In this document: piece by piece, positions 4,459 through 7,209 of the stretch
Layout of the letters: each line of letters starts with the position of its first letter
How positions within the stretch are numbered: position 1 is the first letter of the stretch
Assembly: GCA_946407175.1 (NCBI GenBank)
Contig: CAMJNB010000062.1
Coordinates: 1-7,209, forward strand
Source: an uncultured Selenomonadales bacterium
GTDB lineage: Bacteria; Bacillota_C; Negativicutes; Selenomonadales; Selenomonadaceae
Reading direction: 5' to 3'
Length of the DNA stretch: 7,209 bases
Notes under the pieces: generated by a model
What the model was told of the DNA's origin: nothing
Seen by the model: the letters and a program-made list of their open reading frames with translations, nothing else
Databases searched by the model: none
Made by a program: the position numbers and the translations under genes

Positions 4459-5713
4459 ATTTCATAAAGCCTTCGTAGTGTCGCATAACGACCATTGATT
4501 CAATCTGTTTCATAGTGTGCAAGGCAACACTGACAACGATTAAAAGCGCCGTGCCGCCGAAGTAAACGCCTTGAATATGCGTCGCGCCGCCGATTAGTGT
4601 CGGCAGTACCGCGATGAACGATAAAAATATCGAACCTGCAAGCGTCAACCTCGTAAGCACTCTGTCTACATAATCCGCCGTAGGTTGACCGGGTCTTATA
4701 CCGGGTATGAAGGCGCCGTACTTTTTCAAATTGTCCGCCATATCGGGGATTTTCACCGTTACCGCCGTGTAAAAATAAGTAAAGAAGATTATCAGCACGA
4801 CGTACAAAAAGGTTTGAAGTGGCGTACCCCATTGCAAGTATGCGGCTACTTTTTGCACTTCCGGTATCTCTATAAATTGCACTATTGTTATCGGGAACAT
4901 CAGCACGCTGGATGCAAAGATAATCGGTATTACACCTGCTTGATTCACTTTCAGCGGTATGTGACTTGAATGTCCGCCGAATGCCCTTGAACCGGCAACA
5001 CGCTTGGCGTATGTTATCGGTATTCGCCTGTACGCCGCCTCAACGTAAATTACAAATACAATCATTGCTACCGCTATCACTGCAAATAGCAACACGCTGA
5101 AATAGCTGATTGTACCTGCTTTTAAGTAGCTGTAAATTGTACCTATATTCTGCGGCAATGCGGCTACTATACCTGCAAAAATTATCAGTGAAATGCCGTT
5201 TCCTACGCCCTGCGCCGTAATTTGTTCACCTATCCACATTAACAGCGTCGTTCCTGCCGTCAGCGTTATCGCTATGATTAGGATATTGACGGGACTTGGA
5301 TTCAGTATCGCCGCTTTTAAGCCGATTGACATACCTATTGCCTGTAAAAACGCCAATACTACTGTCAATTTCCGCGTCACGCGCGTAGATTTTTTATGTC
5401 CTTCCGCGCCTTCCTTTGACCATTGCTCCAAAGTCGGTATTACCACCGTCAGCAACTGCATTATGATTGACGCATTGATATATGGCGTGATACTCATTGC
5501 AAATATCGAAAATTTACTGAATGCGCCGCCTGAAAATAAATCAAGGAGCCCGAACAAACTTCCGTTATTGAAAAGCTGTTCAATCGCTGAAGGGTCGACG
5601 CCCGGTACCGGTATGTGCGTACCTAACCTGAATACCGCGAACATTATCAGCGTGAAAACTATCCTCTGCCTAAGTTCCGGTATCTTGAAAATGTTTGAAA
5701 GTGCGTCAAGCAC
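4457..5713 (-). CDS. secY: Protein translocase channel subunit SecY
   Basis: SecY (418 residues) forms the membrane channel that, with SecE, SecG and SecA, exports and inserts proteins. Hydrophobic stretches fit the ten-helix topology, the first near residues 17-30. Family blocks include PGVDPSAIEQLFN (37-49), LDLFSGGAFSKFSIFAMSIT (57-76), PYINASIIMQLLT (77-89), GEQITAQGVGNGISL (162-176), HIPLKVNQAGVIPIIFASS (251-269) and GAFIPGIRPGQPT (333-345). It ends MRHYEGFMK, as in many Firmicutes. The start is GTG at 5713, one base after the rplO stop. Its SD GAGGTGA (5720-5726) lies within the last rplO codons, so translation is probably coupled. The 79 nt downstream, before adk, are a repeat array. 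Length and order are normal. Confidence 0.98.
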   Translation of the reverse strand: MLDALSNIFKIPELRQRIVFTLIMFAVFRLGTHIPVPGVDPSAIEQLFNNGSLFGLLDLFSGGAFSKFSIFAMSITPYINASIIMQLLTVVIPTLEQWSKEGAEGHKKSTRVTRKLTVVLAFLQAIGMSIGLKAAILNPSPVNILIIAITLTAGTTLLMWIGEQITAQGVGNGISLIIFAGIVAALPQNIGTIYSYLKAGTISYFSVLLFAVIAVAMIVFVIYVEAAYRRIPITYAKRVAGSRAFGGHSSHIPLKVNQAGVIPIIFASSVLMFPITIVQFIEIPEVQKVAAYLQWGTPLQTFLYVVLIIFFTYFYTAVTVKIPDMADNLKKYGAFIPGIRPGQPTADYVDRVLTRLTLAGSIFLSFIAVLPTLIGGATHIQGVYFGGTALLIVVSVALHTMKQIESMVVMRHYEGFMK

Positions 5714-5714
5714 C

Positions 5715-6155
5715 TCAAATCACCTCAGCCGTGCCGCCGACAGCCTCAATTTTTTCCTTAGCGGACTTGCTGAACGCCTGCAATTTGACGGTAAGTTTTT
5801 TGGTAATTTCGCCCTTGCCCAAAACTTTGACGCCGTCAAGCACGTTTTTGAGTATGCCGACTTCAACTAAGGCAACTGCATCAACTACAGCACCGTCATC
5901 AAAGCGGTTAAGGGTCTCGACGTTGACTTCTGCAAACTTTTTAGCCCAAATATTTTTAAAGCCGCGCTTAGGCAGTCTGCGATAAATCGGCATTTGACCG
6001 CCTTCAAAGCCGGGACGAACGCCGCCGCCGCTACGAGCCTTTTGACCTTTGTGACCGCGACCGCAAGTCTTGCCTACGCCGCTACCAATGCCGCGACCGA
6101 CGCGAATTTCTTTTTTTCTGGCACCGTCTGCAGGTTTAAGAGTATGTAAATTCAT
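5715..6155 (-). CDS. rplO: 50S ribosomal protein L15
   Basis: uL15, 146 residues, binds 23S rRNA late in 50S assembly. The extended, Gly/Arg-rich N-terminal arm is clear: [38 protein letters not shown] (21-38), [17 protein letters not shown] (40-56) and [10 protein letters not shown] (57-66). The C-terminal domain ends with the signature region [19 protein letters not shown] (111-129) and [13 protein letters not shown]. The ATG at 6155 follows the rpmD stop after three bases, and its SD AGGAGGG (6163-6169) lies inside the rpmD coding end. Its own TGA is one base from the secY GTG. These contacts indicate a translationally coupled rpmD-rplO-secY string. Confidence 0.98.
   Translation of the reverse strand: MNLHTLKPADGARKKEIRVGRGIGSGVGKTCGRGHKGQKARSGGGVRPGFEGGQMPIYRRLPKRGFKNIWAKKFAEVNVETLNRFDDGAVVDAVALVEVGILKNVLDGVKVLGKGEITKKLTVKLQAFSKSAKEKIEAVGGTAEVI
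5720..5726 (-). promoter_or_regulatory. Shine-Dalgarno of secY inside rplO
   Basis: GAGGTGA on the minus strand is six bases before GTG 5713 and overlaps the last rplO codons (rplO stop TGA 5715-5717). It supports the GTG start and coupled translation. Confidence 0.75.
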
Positions 6156-6158
6156 AAA

Positions 6159-6407
6159 TCAGCCCTCCTGCGGTTTAACAACTTTTTCGGCAATGGCGGG
6201 ACGCTTGGCAACTTCGACTTTCTTTGCTACGTCGGCAACTTCTTCAACTGCTACAAGGTGCTTTACCTTAAAAATCTGACCGCGAATGGCGGGAGTGTCA
6301 GGAAGTACGGCAGTTGAATTGACCTTGCGAAGACCGAGAGAACGAACCGTCTTGCGTTGAGTATCGGGGCGGCTGATAAGACTTCTTTTGAGTGTAACTT
6401 TTAACAT
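6159..6407 (-). CDS. rpmD: 50S ribosomal protein L30 with C-terminal extension
   Basis: Residues 1-57 are a complete uL30: [20 protein letters not shown], then [20 protein letters not shown] (21-40) and [17 protein letters not shown] (41-57). Bacterial L30 normally ends near residue 60. Here the frame runs on to 82 with a low-complexity, Ala/Val/Lys-rich tail ([20 protein letters not shown] at 58-77, then KPQEG). The frame is open, the stop is TGA at 6159-6161 and the next gene starts three bases later, so the tail is not an obvious frameshift artefact. L30 lies on the 50S surface, where a tail could be tolerated. ATG 6407 is eight bases from GGAGG (6416-6420), whose first G is also the last base of the rpsE stop codon TAG, which favours reinitiation. 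Confidence 0.95.
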   Translation of the reverse strand: MLKVTLKRSLISRPDTQRKTVRSLGLRKVNSTAVLPDTPAIRGQIFKVKHLVAVEEVADVAKKVEVAKRPAIAEKVVKPQEG

Positions 6408-6419
6408 ATCAGCGACCTC

Positions 6420-6932
6420 CTACACAAAAAGTTCGGCGACGGATTTGCCGCGCAGGTTGGCAACAACATCGGCACGTTTTAACATTTTCAAACCTTCGAG
6501 AGTGGCACGAACCATATTGTTGGGGTTAGAAGAGCCGAGAGATTTGGTTAAAATGTCATGAACGCCTGCAAGTTCAAGAACGGCACGAGCGGGACCGCCT
6601 GCAATGACGCCGGTACCTTTAGATGCGGGGCGTAACATAACACGACCTGCGCCGAAAATACCAACAACGCCGTGAGGGATTGAACGATCCTTTAAAGCGA
6701 CGTCGATAAGATTCTTTTTAGCGTCATCAACGCCTTTGCGAATGGCTTCGGGGACTTCAGCAGCCTTGCCGAGACCGACACCGACTTTGCCGTTGCGATT
6801 GCCGACGACAACGAGAGCGCTGAAAGAGAAACGGCGACCGCCTTTAACGACTTTGGCGACGCGATTTATAAAAACGACTTTTTCTTCAAATTCGGGAGTT
6901 TCGTTAGATTCAATTTTTTCATTTCTAGGCAC
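6420..6932 (-). CDS. rpsE: 30S ribosomal protein S5
   Basis: uS5 (170 residues) sits near the decoding centre and mRNA entry and affects fidelity. The N-terminal RNA-binding domain shows [20 protein letters not shown] (residues 16-35) and [20 protein letters not shown] (36-55). The C-terminal domain shows [19 protein letters not shown] (85-103), [19 protein letters not shown] (106-124) and [19 protein letters not shown] (126-144). Length is normal. The start is GTG at 6932, eight bases after AAGGAG (6941-6946), which directly follows the rplR stop (TAA 6948-6950). The 15-nt gap and this arrangement fit one transcript with rplR. Confidence 0.98.
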   Translation of the reverse strand: MPRNEKIESNETPEFEEKVVFINRVAKVVKGGRRFSFSALVVVGNRNGKVGVGLGKAAEVPEAIRKGVDDAKKNLIDVALKDRSIPHGVVGIFGAGRVMLRPASKGTGVIAGGPARAVLELAGVHDILTKSLGSSNPNNMVRATLEGLKMLKRADVVANLRGKSVAELFV

Positions 6933-6940
6933 TGTATCAA

Positions 6941-6946
6941 CTCCTT
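6941..6946 (-). promoter_or_regulatory. Shine-Dalgarno of rpsE
   Basis: AAGGAG on the minus strand, eight bases before GTG 6932, begins one base after the rplR stop codon and supports the GTG start. Confidence 0.75.
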
Positions 6947-6947
6947 T

Positions 6948-7209
6948 TTAAAATTTTAAGCCTGCCTCACGAGCGGCATCGGCAAGAGCGGCAATGCGAC
7001 CGTGATAAATGTAGCCGCCGCGATCGAAAACAACTTCGGTAATGCCTTTATCGAGAGCTTTTTTGGCAATATTGGCGCCGACTTTCTTTGCACCGGCAAT
7101 GTTGGAACCGTTAGAGTCAAAATCTTTTTCAACGGAACTGGCGGCGGTTAAGGTAACGCCTTTTTCATCGTCAATAATCTGCGCGTAGATGTGAGAAAGA
7201 CTGCGGAAG
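6948..7209 (-). CDS. rplR: 50S ribosomal protein L18, C-terminal part
   Basis: The last 86 codons are present; the 5' end lies beyond the right edge. uL18 binds 5S rRNA and helps place it in the central protuberance. The visible part reads [20 protein letters not shown], continues through [19 protein letters not shown], and ends with the family signature [20 protein letters not shown] and AREAGLKF before TAA at 6948-6950. The missing part should hold the basic N-terminus (about 30-35 residues in this family). Its place directly before rpsE is the standard spc order. Confidence 0.97.
   Translation of the reverse strand, partial: FRSLSHIYAQIIDDEKGVTLTAASSVEKDFDSNGSNIAGAKKVGANIAKKALDKGITEVVFDRGGYIYHGRIAALADAAREAGLKF

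Noticed and set aside
4500..4832. Minus-strand open frame of 110 codons within secY
   Set aside because: It is an out-of-frame reading of secY; the in-frame product has all SecY motifs.
5193..5870. Plus-strand open frame of 225 codons
   Set aside because: It lies antisense across secY and rplO, whose protein sequences are unmistakable, and has no recognisable motif and no independent support.

Overview
The window is a stretch of the conserved spc/alpha ribosomal-protein cluster, read almost entirely on the minus strand. In transcription order (high to low coordinates) it holds rplR (L18, 5' end outside the window), rpsE, rpmD, rplO, secY, adk, infA, rpmJ, rpsM, rpsK, rpsD, rpoA and rplQ. After a 152-nt AT-rich gap comes the start of a fabG-type 3-oxoacyl-ACP reductase that runs off the left edge. 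The order, strong GGAGG-type ribosome binding sites, Bacillus/Clostridium-like protein sequences and adk between secY and infA point to a Firmicute. The form of S4 and SecY suggests the Negativicutes (Selenomonas-like), but this is from memory of the families, not a search. The methionine aminopeptidase gene (map), often found between adk and infA in this phylum, is absent.

Right part (about 5710-7209): rplR, rpsE, rpmD, rplO and secY are packed with gaps of 15, 12, 3 and 1 nt. Shine-Dalgarno (SD) sequences sit on or inside the end of the preceding gene, which suggests translational coupling. Middle (about 3355-5713): secY is followed by adk, infA and the 37-residue rpmJ, which starts with TTG. 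Left-middle (307-3329): rpsM, rpsK, rpsD, rpoA and rplQ form the alpha-operon half. Left end: an extended AT-rich hairpin after rplQ is a candidate terminator. A well-formed promoter with an extended -10 then serves the fabG-like gene. Five genes start with GTG or TTG (rpsE, secY, rpmJ, rpsK, fabG). The best SD spacing places the starts of rpsD and rpoA downstream of the longest possible ORF.

The products work together as the growth machinery: ribosomal proteins of both subunits, initiation factor IF-1, the RNA polymerase alpha subunit, the SecY channel and adenylate kinase.

The least ordinary feature is in the spacers. The three long gaps inside the cluster (secY-adk, rpsM-rpsK, rpsK-rpsD) are each filled, from the upstream stop codon almost to the downstream SD, with a tandem array of 7-nt units. 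The three arrays differ in sequence but share an AGYTNNN pattern built around a self-complementary tetranucleotide (AGCT or CTAG). Each array is therefore a near-symmetric hairpin with mismatches spaced about 7 nt apart. Other oddities are an Ala/Lys/Val-rich C-terminal extension on L30, an insertion of about 20 residues in the RpoA N-terminal domain, and a 17-nt duplication across the rplQ stop codon.
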